A program made the position numbers and the translations under genes. Under the pieces are notes generated by a model that was given only the letters and a program-made list of their open reading frames with translations, made no database searches and was not told where the DNA came from. From Poecilobothrus nobilitatus (taxonomy: Eukaryota > Arthropoda > Insecta > Diptera > Dolichopodidae), in NCBI GenBank assembly GCA_947095535.1, contig OX352773.1, positions 26,433,398 to 26,497,397 of the forward strand: 64,000 nucleotides of DNA, given 5' to 3'. Below, one piece after another: positions 45,546-57,956 of the stretch. Positions within the stretch are counted from its first letter, which is position 1, and every line of letters starts with the position of its first letter.

Positions 45546-48510
45546 CTGAAAAACAAGTTAGTCCTACATTTTTTTTTTTTTTTTCAATTTATAGAATTTT
45601 TCTCTCAATTTTTTTTTTTGTTGTTTTTACTTAGAAAAGTATATATGTACATATATTATTATTTGTAAAAATATTTTTATATCCTGAAATTATACAATAT
45701 TATATAGGTATATAATATGTATAAATATAGTACGTAATATTGTATAAGATGTATTATTACCTCATGACCTAAACTAATTTCCATGCTGCTGTTTTATGTA
45801 TAATGTTATATTTTCTTTTCTTGTATTTTATTCTTTTTTTTTTGTACTCAACTCTTAAAAGTAATAAAAATCGAAAAGAGACGAGAATAGAACTGAATAC
45901 AAAATATGGCAAAAAAAAAAAAATATTTTGTTATACCTTAAAAAAAAAATCCCCAGATACGATTAAGGATAATAAAACATTTAATGGGGAATGAACAAAA
46001 ACATGAACAGCCTAACAGCTAACTGATGGACAACAACAACACAATGACTGGGATAAGTTTTCCAAAAACTTAAATTATTATTCACATGTTGAAAAGAATT
46101 GTTTTCTCAAATTTTTCTTTATATTTTGCTTTTTGTTAGTTGTGCAAAATTTGATGGAATGAGATGGTTATTTATTGGAATTTTCAGATAGTTTTTAAGG
46201 TTCTTTATTTTAAATAGCTTATAAAGTATCGGACAAATTTTCGATTAAAAATTTACAAAAAAAAAATTATTATAATTACCTATAATTTAACTCACCAAAA
46301 AAGCTGCGAAATTCATTTACTCAAATGTAAATTTACCATTGTTGTGAAATATAATAACAAAGTTTTTGTTAAATAATTTTTAAAAGCATATTCTGTTGCA
46401 ATATTCTAAACTAGTTTTTAAATATTAGGTATTTTGCTTTTCAAAAAAAAATGTTAGTAAAAATTTATTTATGCTCCAAAATCTTTAGGATTGACTTGAC
46501 TTATATAGAACTCAAATTATTGGTTATTTTTTTTAAGTTTATCCAAAAAAAAATTTTTTTTAATTAAAAACTAGGACGAAGAAGTTATGTCTTCTTTATT
46601 TTTTTCAAATTATTGATTTATTTTTAATATTTTTAATTTATTTTAAATTATTTTAATATAAAACTAAGAATAATTGAACTTCAAATAATTGGAAATCAAA
46701 AAAAAAGAAAAATATTATTACAAAAGATTGCAGTCAGTGTAAATGTCAATAAAAATTAAGAATTTCGTTTTTCTTTTAAAAAACTTTCGAATATTTGTCT
46801 TGAACCTTAAATAAATGCCTGGGAAAATCGACAATTTTTTTGCTCTTTATTTTCTATTTGTCTCTTTTTTTCCTTTTTTTTTTGTTTTACACCAAATAAA
46901 AAACAAAAATAAAATACCAGCCTATATACCTAAATACCTACATTTAATTGCACATAATAACCCACATATATGTATACCCACACACATATAATATTACATA
47001 AAAATTCACATTCCATTGTATAACAATGAAATAATTATAAAAAGTTGGAACATGCGCTTTTAAAATTAGAACACAAGAAACACACAACATTTTCATTAGT
47101 ATCATCACTAGAAGCTTAAAGTTTGAGTAAATTGAGATTGACAAAAAAAAAATTCTTTTCATTAAATTCTATTCTGTTTTGCTTTTATTTTTCGGTCCAA
47201 TTATTTTGGTGTTCATTCTCAGAAATACTTTCACAATTGCAAGAAATTTAATTTCGAAAAAAAAAATATAACTACAACACAAGAGATAATAAATTGATGC
47301 TGGATTACATTGTCCGGTTTTCTGCTTAAATCTTGGTGTAGTGGTAATATATGTATGTTATTGGTAATATATATATTAGTATTTTTACGTGTATTCCATA
47401 TTGATATGTAGGTTACCTAACCATGTGATTTGAAAATAAAGAATAACCTAACATAAAAGAGGCGCCTTGTAAATTAAGCGCCTAAAAGTATGTAAAAAGC
47501 TTTTATCTCAATTTTCAAACTTCTGTGAAAACTTTTGTATTTCACAGGAATCAGACATAAACTAACAACTAAGAACCGGCTGATACCCGAAAAAAGAAAA
47601 CTATAACATTTTCATTAAAGAAAAATAAAAAAAAAAACAATCATAATGTTGACTGCTTTTTTTCCCTTTAAGCTCAATAAAAGTTATATTATGGTGGTAT
47701 ATAAATTTAGGCGCATGTTGGAAGCACCGTATATTATTGCCAAAAAAAAATTTTTTTTCATTTTGCAAATAAATATGCATATGTGGAAATGTGTTTATGT
47801 ATATGCTTAAAAGTAAATAAAAAAAATACTTTTGTATATTAATGTAATACAGGATTCATTATTTTAAAAAATAATATATATTATATTATATCCATATATT
47901 AGTTATATAAATTAAAATAAATGTGATATGTATATTAAAATAATGTTTTTAAATATGTAGGTAAAAATTATTCTATATTTCATTGGTAGGATTAAAATGT
48001 TTACAAATTTAATTTTTGAATTTAGAATTTTTAATTAAATTGTTATATCGTATAATTAGATTATTATAAATACAGGAGAGTATTAGATTTAGGGGTAGAA
48101 TGGTATTAATCGGATAATAAATGAATAAATGCACATATTTAAAACATATTTTTTTTAATATCCTTTAACTTATAAAAATTTATTTTTTTTATTAATTAAT
48201 TAAATCAGATTTTTTTGTTATTATGAAAGGAAAAGAATTTTATGGTTCGGTGGGTGACATGAAAAATAGTCATAGAATTTTAAAATTTTAAATGAAACGA
48301 ATTTTATTTTAAATGCAAACAAAAGGCTAATATTAAAAATTAATTTTAGTTGCTTAAAACTATGTACATTTTTTTTTAATTTAATGAATTTAGGTTTATT
48401 ATATCAAAAAGAATCCTTAAAAACATTTACCCTTAAAGTGCGGTAAATTTAAGCTTAAAATAAATACAGTTTAACTATTCTAACATTTTCGGAGATAAAA
48501 GATTAGTAAA
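45546..48510. other. AT-rich stretch with a small GC hairpin
   Basis: No gene is supported. AGGCGC and GCGCCT form a short hairpin at 47460-47483. A GC-richer patch at about 47560-47590 (GAACCGGCTGATACCCG) may be a repeat remnant. The 72-codon minus frame at 46944-47162 is not accepted. Confidence 0.5.
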
Positions 48511-49702
48511 AACAAGGTAGAATGTAAACCAACGGTTTTTAAAAGCTTACATTTTCAAAATACAATACAAACTGTTTAGAATTGTGACTTGCACAAAAAT
48601 TTTAAAATTTTATGTAATAAGAAAAAACTAATAGGACTTTTTTAGAATTTTGAGGGGTTGTAAGTCCAGAACCCTATACAACTAAGAAAAACCGTTTACA
48701 CACGTAAAAATGTATTACTGGAGCTTCAATTTTTATGTATTGCCGAAGAAAAATGTGTATAGGTACTTAAGTTACAAGTGCCTAAAAATAGCAAATTTTC
48801 AATTTTTGAGCGCTAATAGCTCTTAAACTGGGGCTGGTACAAAAAAAAAAATTCTTAAAAACTTATACTATTTCTAAAAGTTCTTTCTTGCCTCAAAATG
48901 TTAAGCCCCTATCTAAAAGCGTGCCGGAGTTATGGAAAAAGAAATATCATGCAAAATTTAGTTTTCACATAACGGTAAATGTAAATAGTAAATAACATAA
49001 TATTGCATAATTTTGATAATGTTTTATGGGGATAACAAATTTTCCGATTTTTTAGTGTTTTTAGATTGTAAAACTACTATGCAGAGCCCTGAGATATAAA
49101 TATCTAAAAATAGGACTTTTTTGCAATTTTGGGGGGCTGTAACTTTGGAACCCTATATAATTCAAAAAAAAGAATTAACACACATGCAAATATATTATTG
49201 GAACTTTCATTTTTTGTTTTGTCGAAGCAAAATATGTACAGATGCCTAAGTTGCAGGTGTTTAAAAATAGTTAATTTTCAACATTTAAGCCTTAATAGAT
49301 CATAAAAAAACACAACACAACGGCTGGTACAAAAAAAAATTCTGAGGAAACTGATACTAATTCTAAAAGTTCTTTCTTGCCTCAAAATTTCAAGATCCCA
49401 TCTAAAAGCGTGCCGGAGTTATGAAGGTAGAAATATTATGCAAAATTTGGTTTTCACATAACGGTAAATTTAAATACTAAATTTTAAAAAAAATTTTATA
49501 ATTTTGATATTGATTTACAAAGATAAAACAAAATTCCTGTCGAATGGCGTTTTCAGATTGAAAAAATGTTAAGTAGAACATGAGATATACGCATTTAAAA
49601 ATAGGGCTTTTTCAAAGTTGGAGGCGCTATATGAAAAAATTGTTGACAGAGTGAAACTAATAGGCACAGTTTTTGAAATTTTTTTTGAAAATGTGCTAAA
49701 AA
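48511..49702 (+). mobile_element. Family A element, full-length copy 2
   Basis: It starts AACAAGGTAGAATGTAAACC and ends AAAATGTGCTAAAAA. GTGCCGGAGTTATG occurs at 48921 and 49410, a spacing of 489 bp, so about two monomers are present. Near the 3' end the copy jumps from GGCGCTATATGAAAAAATTG directly to GACAGAGTGAAACTAATAGG. It has lost the GGAC array and the ACGGTGTAGAAG part seen in copy 1. Non-coding. Confidence 0.8.
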
Positions 49703-52700
49703 CTACAAAATGCAAGGCCGCATCAATAGAAAACTACGAGAGAACTAGCATTTGAACAGCATATCGCTCGAACAACTAACCTTTAATCAATAACAACAAA
49801 ATAAAACTATTTCAGTTAAAAGATAATAGAATTAATTTTAATACGATTAAACTTGCGTCCTAAAAATTTGTAAATCTTTTAATTCTTATACTTAGGTGAA
49901 AAATACACGGATCCGAAAAATTCGTCAGAAGTTTGTAGAAATCAAGAAAAAAAATGTTCATCAACTTACTTAAAAACATAAAATCAAAATAAAATGAAAC
50001 TAGTAAATGTTTTTATAATATAACCACCCTGTAAATATTATGTAAATTATCTTTTTCTTATGACTTTTTTTTATCGATCTGCGTACTGACCTTTAAATCA
50101 AACAGGAGGTTATATTAGCATGCAAATTTATAAAAGTTAAAAAAAAATTTATAATAAAAGTTTAAAAAGCTTCAGTTAAAGTTTTCAAAATTCCTACACT
50201 ATAATAATTTAAAATATTTCAAAAATCTCAGAAATTTACAAAAATAAAGTTTTCCTACAAAATAAACTTTCAATTTATAGGCACATCATTGTCAAACTAG
50301 TACTTTTTTTTTCTTGTATGGAAATCTCAAAAGTACTATTTGGAAATTTCACAAATTTTACAAATTTCAAATTTTTTTTTTATTTTTTCTGAAAACCACA
50401 ATAATTTTCTTTTAAGGCTTTTTCTATCAATTTACTACATTTTACTATTTTATAATTGAAAACATTTGATAAGAATATTTATTCCTACATTTAAAGCTTA
50501 ACTCAAAAATCATAACCATTTTTACGTAAAAATCATTATTCTTTAAAAAAGCGCAATCTTGTAATATTAAAGTTACGTTGATTTAAAATTTTATTGTTAT
50601 CATCACTTGTAGATTTTTCATTTGGATGTTAATTTTAAATTCCAAAGCTCAACAATTGTTATACTGACCCAGTTTTATGCTTTTTATGCTTCAGCATCCA
50701 AAAAATTTATAAAGGTCCTTTTCAAAGTTTAAATCCAAAAGCCAATACGAAATAAATAAACTAACAAAGCTTTTAAAGAATTAAACAGTAGAAGCTTTTA
50801 AGTTCCTTTTTGGAAAACAGAGTACAAAAAAAGTGAGAAATTTATTTACAATTTTAAAAATAATTATTTCCCATTATTTTATGTACAAAAAAAAAAATTT
50901 CCCAATATTTTCTTCTGTCTACGTTTTTTTTTTTTTTTCGTTGCGTGTTTTGAATTGAATTTTCAGATCAGCTGATTTTCATTATTGCGGCATTTTCTTT
51001 TAACTTGTTTTTCCTACATTTCTGTATTTTTGTGTTGCTTTTTTTATTTTTCATTAAATTGCAATTTCCTACAAGACAGGACAAAACGGAAAATATTAAA
51101 ATAAAGAAAAAATAAAAGTAAAAAACGGGGGGACATTTTTCTTCTTTTATATTTTATTAAGTTAAAATAAAATGTTGTTGTTTATTATTGTTATGATTGT
51201 CCTTTTTTTGCCATGTTTTCCTTTTTTTGTGTTTGTTTTTTTTGTTGGTTAACAGGATATGCTAAAATAACTGTTTTTATAGGTTTCGCTAAATTTTTTT
51301 TCTGAATGTTTTTTTTTTTTTTTTTTGTTTTTATTATTTTATTATTTTTGTTGATATACATATACAGCATTATATCGTTATATTTTACTTTGATTTTTAC
51401 TTTTTCTATTATTATATTATATTTATTGTGGTAGTCGTTATTGTTTTTCTTGATTTTATTTTTGTTCTTCCGTATTTATTGTATTTTTCTTTAATATTTT
51501 CACACAAAAAATTATGATTTAGAATTCTTTAATGTTTTTGTCCTGAGTAAATATAATATGAATGTAATTTTATTCGTAAGACAAAATTTCGAACCGTTAA
51601 GGATAAAATGAAAATGTTGATTAGTGGTAAAAAAAAAAATTAAGTTAAACACGAGGAAAAAATTGAAAAAAAAAAAAAAAAAATGTAAATTATGAAACAA
51701 AAATAAGTAAGAAAAGGAAAATATTTAAAGGTTTAATGAAGTGATACCCAAAATTATATTTCATATTTTTGTAGAAAGTTTTATCTTTCTTAAATAGAAA
51801 ATTTTCAAAATTAATGTAAGAGATTTTTCAATACGAAAATTGTTGGATTATTTGTTAAAATAGATATAATATTCGTGATAGCATGAAAGTAAAGTGTTAA
51901 ATCATAATTCAAAAGAAAATATTTAAGCTCTAAAAAGAGTTTTGAGCAGGGATAGCTTTGAGAATTTATGTATAGACAACAGAGTATAAATGATTAAAGT
52001 CGTAGTTGGAAAATTTGTATAATTTTACCTAAAAAATTATTAATGATTTTGTTAATATTTTAGTGTGCCTTTAAAAACTCATATATACGTTTATTTACTG
52101 TCATAGTAAATAGACTTTTCTCACTTTCCATGAATTTTCTTATTTTATGTGAAAGAAAAAGAAACAGATGTACTTATTGAATAACCCTATATTATACTAT
52201 AGAGTCATATTGAAAAGTTTTTCTGGTCTCAATTAAAATTGATAATTAAGGTAATTATGAATTATGTATCTACAAAAATTTAATATCTAAAAAAAATAAA
52301 TAGGTTTTTCATCTCACACAGATTATTTCCTTCCTCCTTCAATTAAGGAAATGAAAATAACTTGGAAAAATTTTTAGACATTAATTTATTAAAAAAACAA
52401 AAAAGATCTGAATTTATATCAAAAAATGTGTTGAAAAACAGGATTACGATTTTTTTTCTATTTAGTTTATTTCGTATTTTGTATTTTATTATAAAAGAAT
52501 AACAAATTGATGAATAATTTAAAGTTATAGAAGAATAATTCTTAATTTTATTAATTAATTAAGCAGATAAATCAGGAAAAAAACAAATTAAATTTCAATT
52601 TCAATTGATTATAATAAATAGGATACATATAAAATATTTTTTAATACTTAAAAGATTAAGCTAAGTTGTTTTTCTGTTATCAACATCACCAAAATCTTAG

Positions 52701-52948
52701 ACATTTACATTTCTAACCACAATCCATATTATTAGATCTGTAATTTTTACTTAAAACTAATGACCATTATTGTCTAAAAAAGAAACTTGAACCGATTTTT
52801 AAAACTTATTTGTCTACTGTGGTTTCGAATAAGTTTTAATTTAATTAAAAAACATGACATCATAAAAGAAACATTTATCCTTTATTTTTCATAGAAATTA
52901 CCAAAACAAATTCAGATGAAACCAAAAAAAAAAAAAAACTATAATGGG
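49703..52948. other. AT-rich stretch without a supported gene
   Basis: The first 70 bp after the family A copy (about 49710-49780, GCAAGGCCGCATCAATAG and ACAGCATATCGCTCGAAC) are GC-richer and may be a piece of another repeat. After that only AT-rich low-complexity sequence is seen. Confidence 0.5.
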
Positions 52949-53052
52949 CTGACACAAAAGAATTTTCCTTGAAAAATCCTTGAAAATCATTTTCTTGTTT
53001 ACAACATTCATAACATGTATTTTCCAGCTGATTTGTAAAATTTTTGTGTCAG
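52949..53052. mobile_element. 104-bp mini-foldback element
   Basis: CTGACACAAAAGAATTTT at the left is complementary to AAAATTTTTGTGTCAG at the right, with one extra base in the left arm. The termini are CTGACAC and GTGTCAG. The total is only 104 bp and the loop is non-coding. A MITE this short could fold into a long hairpin RNA if transcribed. The target-site duplication is unclear. Confidence 0.5.
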
Positions 53053-55296
53053 AAAAGAGCAAAGACGAAATGATACCAAACTTTTAAATTATACATTTTA
53101 TAATAAATAATCCTTTTTTCCGGCATGTTCTAAATTAAAAACATATGTTTAGTATTCTTTCAAACTTGTTAAATTATTTTTCAATTAGTTCACCCCAAAA
53201 AAAAAAAAGAGCAATGAAAAAAACAAAAAAACAATATTATATAAATATTTTAAATCCTTTTCCTCCTCTATTCTAAATAATAATAAAGCCATAAGGCGAC
53301 AGGCAAAAATCTCATTTTACTATGTTAGATACTTTCCTTTTTTAGATTTTACATTTTCTTTTTTTTTTGTTTTTCACCTCCGGAAAAGTGGGCTTTAGTG
53401 TTTCGTTATATTAACTTGTAGAAGATATTGTCCTTATTTGATATTTTTTTTTTTTTTAAGATAAATAAGAGAGAAATAGAATTCCTTTTTTTAAATTGAT
53501 ATTTTTTATTACAGTATCAAATAAAAATTGGGAAAGTACATAATATAACTTTTAACAAGTAGGAGTTTAGTGCTTGTTGATAGTCTTATTCCAAAACTAT
53601 TTCAGTCTTATTCTAAAGCAATTTTTATATATTTGAAAACTGTATTATAAGTATTTTATACATTAATTTATAAAATAATTTACCCTGTAATATGTTTAAA
53701 AAATATGTTTTACATAAAACTAGAAATTTATTATAATAACTAACTGTTTCCGAACACTTTCTTTTAACACACGTTTTGTAAGTTTTCTATATGTTTACGG
53801 ACTCTTTCTGTTAAATATCATAAATTGACTGAATTTCACAAAGTTTTTGATTCCACAAAGATTTTTTAATAAAACATTGTCCTTATAACATTTTGTTCAT
53901 CACTGTATGTATAAATATGAATAACGGTAGTCATATTATTGTCACTATGAAAAAAAGGACCTAATATTGTACAGGAAAATTTTGAATATAGAAATCCCCA
54001 ACCAAATTATCTTTCAGGTTACTTTAATTTCAGATTCAAAAAATTAAAAAAAAAAAAAGAAAATTTACTACGGCTTGGGATTGTTGTATTCAATTTTCTT
54101 TTCTGTATTCGTTTTAAGAACCTTTTTCCTAATATTATATGAGTAGATTTAGATTTTAAAGAAATTTGTAGTGTCATAATAATAAAAAAAATCATCTCTC
54201 GAAAAATTAAAGATCCTTTAGAAAAATATTTATCATATTTAAGTGTTTGTAAAGTGTTCAAGTGTTTTTTTTTTTTTGTAATCTGATGACTTGTTCCATA
54301 ATTCATTAATTTTATTCTGTATTTTTTTCCTTTTAAAAGAAGATTACTCTTAATTATAAATACTAAAAATATTTAAAATGTTTTCTCTTTTAATAATATG
54401 TTTTCTTTAGAATCTAACAAGTCCCTTAATTTCAATAAAAACATTGACACATTAGTCTAATAACAATTTTCTCCTGAAAAACTGTTTCTGCATATATTTC
54501 AGTTATATTTTTGAAATATTTTACTTAAATTTCAGACGTGTTTTTTTTTTTTAATTTTAAAACAACTTCTATTAATATCTACCGAAGAAACTTTACAATA
54601 TTAATAATTGGGTCTGTCAGTAAAAATTTCAAATTCGATCTCAATGTCGAACAAGATAAAAAAAAACATCGGAAAAGAAATTGAAACCAAACTGTTCCAG
54701 TTCCAAATAAAAATAACTATAAAAATAAGGGTATAACTACAGGCCGGAATTTTTGTTTATAAATAAATTCATTTTAATAATTTTTTTTTTTTACATTATA
54801 GAGTCAACATTTAGATACGATTAATTCCAAAATTTCTGACATAAGCTTTATATTAGGGGTAGGCTATCCTCAAACTATCTTATAATGAAAAATAAAAATA
54901 ATAAAGAAAAATAGTTGAATTAATTTAATTTGAAAATTTCATTTAAAAGGATTCTTTTAAAATTTTATAATATTTAAAAGTTTTTTATATAACACCTGTC
55001 AGATAATGGGATAACGGAAAGGGAAATAATACAGTATATGAAATTGAATATTTATATATACATACATATATTTGTATGATTTTATATAAATATATTTTTA
55101 TAACGTTTCTTAAAAACAAAAAAATAATGATAATTACAATTTAATACCTAAATTATAAGTAATAGAATTCTAAAAATAATTTTGTATTAATTTTTTATAC
55201 CTATATATATGTATATACTAACGTACTTCTAAGTGTATAATAAATTTGCCATTACATTTGTGACACCTTAAGAAACACAAGATAGATATGGAAATT
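53053..55296. other. AT-rich stretch without a supported gene
   Basis: A GC-richer patch at about 53380-53405 (CACCTCCGGAAAAGTGGGC) contains a possible minus-strand donor CCGGAG|GTGAAA, but the open segment before it is only about ten codons. Nothing else stands out. Confidence 0.5.
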
Positions 55297-55500
55297 GCCA
55301 AAGTACATATATTTTTGCTCAGGATTAAATTTTTCGTCTGTCCGTTCGCATGATAACTCAAAAAATAAAGAAGTTAAAATTCTTAAATTTGTACCATTTC
55401 ACCTCTGTAAAATTGTTAGTTTTGCTATTATTAAGCAAGTTTAGCAATAACTGGAATTAAGCAAGTCCGAACTGTAGGATCATGTAGCTACCATACAACT
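55297..55500 (+). mobile_element. INE-1/DINE-1-like fragment
   Basis: The order of landmarks recalls the Drosophila INE-1 (DINE-1) family. First comes CATATATTTTTGCTCAGGAT, then a CGTCTGTCCGTTCG microsatellite-like core and GATAACTCAAAAAA. About 70 bp later comes GCAAGTCCGAACTGTAGGAT and then GTAGCTACCATACAACTT, which resembles the INE-1 block around TAGCTGCCATATAACT. INE-1 belongs to the Helentron group of non-autonomous rolling-circle elements. The comparison is from memory and the boundaries are approximate. Confidence 0.5.
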
Positions 55501-55522
55501 TCTTTTTTTTATGTTATCTGAC

Positions 55523-56215
55523 TCATGGCGTAGTGGCCAAGTCGTCAGCTTTTAAATCGGAGGATCTTGGGTGTAAAACCGAGTCAAATCATATAAATAA
55601 AAAGAAATATGTAGTAATTTCATATCGTAATAATGTATATCGTATAATTAATATTAATAATAATAATTATAGTAATAATAAAAATAATAATATTAATAAA
55701 AATAGTAATAGCTGCCTACAGTGGAGCAATTTTTTGTTTTATCATACAGGAAGGTGTTATATACTAATGCACGTTGTAATCCACAGATGGTCCTGACTCT
55801 GTAGTATAGTAATAATAATATTAATAAGGAATACTAATACCAATAATAATAGCTGCAGTGACAGAGGGGGTTGTCTTCAATAATTATCTCGTGCAGTAAG
55901 GTGTTATATACTATTGCATGTTGTAACTGTTGTAAAGGCTAAAGCCACTGTTAGCAAAATAGTAATAATAATAGGCTAATTCATTGTTCCCTTACAGTCG
56001 CACTCCCAATTCAATGTTTCCACATCTTATTTCCTATCCTTTCCTATCCCTACTTCCTAACTAATATACTGCGTTAGCAGGTAAGGATTTCATGCTATTA
56101 TGTTGACTAAAGAGGGAAAGAGGGAGGTGGGTTCAGTCAGTACGAATTTGACACTACCAAAAGGAAATTCTTGGTGTCTTGGAAAATTCCCACCTCTCTT
56201 AGGACAAAAAAAAAT
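55523..56215 (+). mobile_element. Composite tRNA-headed element with internal duplication
   Basis: The head (TCATGGCGTAGTGGCCAAG) has an excellent A box, TGGCGTAGTGG at 55526-55536. An anticodon-like loop CTTTTAA and a degenerate B-box region (GGGTGTAAAACC) follow, so it is derived from a tRNA, possibly tRNA-Lys. After an A-rich stretch and (AAT)n, a unit of about 145 bp is present twice: AAGGTGTTATATACTAATGC at 55751 and its variant at 55898, each followed by AGTAATAATAATA. Then come TTTCCTATCC twice, a GAGGTGGG/CCCACCTC hairpin (56124-56131 with 56189-56196), and a run of nine A. The whole is GC-richer than its flanks. The 87-codon frame at 55533-55796 is incidental. Confidence 0.55.
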
Positions 56216-56217
56216 TA

Positions 56218-56290
56218 AAATAACTCAGTGTCTATTGAAACTACAGATATCTGAAATTTGGTGAACAGAAGTCAAAGTTTCATACTAACA
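56218..56290. repeat. Possible fragment of another interspersed repeat
   Basis: AACTCAGTGTCTATTGAAAC and ACAGATATCTGAAATTTGG resemble the 'GATAACTCAAAAA ... GAAATTTGG' wording of fly Helentron-type repeats. No ends are visible. Confidence 0.3.
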
Positions 56291-56753
56291 AATTTAGTAA
56301 AATTTAATGCCCTAGCGCATCAACAGGATAACGAATGATTATCTTATAGTTGATACAATCAACTATACACTCATACTCTCGCCTTTTTCTAAAAATGTAT
56401 TAAAATCCTCTGTTGATATACTTTATGAAAAGAATGGTTTTTAATTTATTAAACAATAGAAATAATAAATGTTTTTTTTTGACATTAACTTAGCTTTTCC
56501 TTGAAAGTTTAAAAACATTATGTTATAATAATATTGTTTCAGTTTTATTTATATTTTATATAAATAAACGTATATTTTATTTTATCACATTTTTTTTTGT
56601 ATAAAAAATTCGAATTTAATGTCAACTTTTCGTTAAAAGTTTAACAACATTTATTGAGCAATGTATTTTAAATCTTGACCATTTAGTAAAAAAAACCTAC
56701 AAGATCAGTAAGAAGACACTAAAAAATGTAGAAAATTTTAGCGAAAACAATCA

Positions 56754-57956
56754 TATATAGTATTTCTGGTCAAATTCAAGTATTTACAAAATATTCTTAG
56801 ATATTTATTAAATATATTCAGGATTTTGCTAAATATAATTATGTATTTACTAAATAAGTTCAGATTTTTTTTTTTTTGATTTAAGATTTTTACTAAATGA
56901 ATTGAGATTTTTACTAAATAAACTCAGACAATTTTTTTGATTCAAAAATTGTAAAAATTAAAACCTTTCTATTGATAAATATGTAAAAATTCTCAAAAAT
57001 ATTTATCGTCGACTTGTCTAACTTTGACCAGATAAGGTAACATTTACCGGAAAAATAAAAAACTTTTTAAAACAAATTATTACCACACCTTAAGCAAAAT
57101 AGATTATATTATCAAAAAATTGAATTAATTAATTTGACTAAAGTGGCATAACATTTTTAAAAGAGATTTAAAATGCACATCTATCCATAAAGTTGGATTT
57201 AAACAAAGGTGGTTCTGAACAAGTGCTTTCATAATGTGTAAAAATTTTAAAATAGTGTTAGCACAATTAAATTAAGCAGTGAGTTGAAAATTTTAAAAAT
57301 TTAATATATTTAATATATTTTTTTCTCATAATTGATTAAAACGACAAACTTTCACTGGGGTTATTCAAATTTTAACCACGTGTTTTCTCATAGTTCATCA
57401 AAACCATTAACGTTGATTGAGACTTATTATTTAGTTATTCTAACTTTGGCAAGGGTTTTTTCTTAACATTTTCATGCAAAGTTCAGTGAAAGTTAACCTT
57501 CGCCACCTAGTTTTTATCATAAAAATGAACTTAAAACAAATATTTTCACTTTTATTTTTATATTAGGATATAAGAACTCATGGAGGCCTTAATTTTGCAA
57601 AAAATTATATTTTCTAACTAAAATAAATACTTTAATTTTTATTACACTTTTAATGTTAAAAAGTGGCCAAAGTTAGACAAGCCGACGGTAAATATTTTTC
57701 AGAAAGTATTTAATTTTTACAATTTTTTATTGAAAGAAATTATCTGAATTTAGTATTTAGTCGGAATTCTAAAAAAAAAACCTGAAATTATTCAGTAGAA
57801 ATCTGAATTCATTTAGTAAAAGCCTTCAATCGACAAAAAAAAGTCTGAACTTATTTAGTAAATACTTTAATATATTTAACAAAAAACCTGAATATATTTA
57901 GTAAATACCAGAGAATATTAAGTAAATATCTGAATTTTACCAGAAAATGCTATATA
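56754..57956. mobile_element. Foldback element, about 280-bp inverted arms
   Basis: The arms 56754-57030 and 57664-57956 are complementary over nearly their whole length. They begin TATATAGTATTTCTGGTC (left) and TATATAGCATTTTCTGGTA (right, read on minus). They end CGTCGACTTGTCTAACTTTG and CGTCGGCTTGTCTAACTTTG. Within each arm a TTTACTAAATAAGTTCAGA-type unit is repeated about five times. The spacer of 633 bp has no long frame. Long arms made of internal tandem units are typical of foldback (FB-like) or long-TIR MITEs. The flanks contain TATATA, so a TA target duplication is possible. A transcript crossing this region would form a long double-stranded hairpin. Confidence 0.85.
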
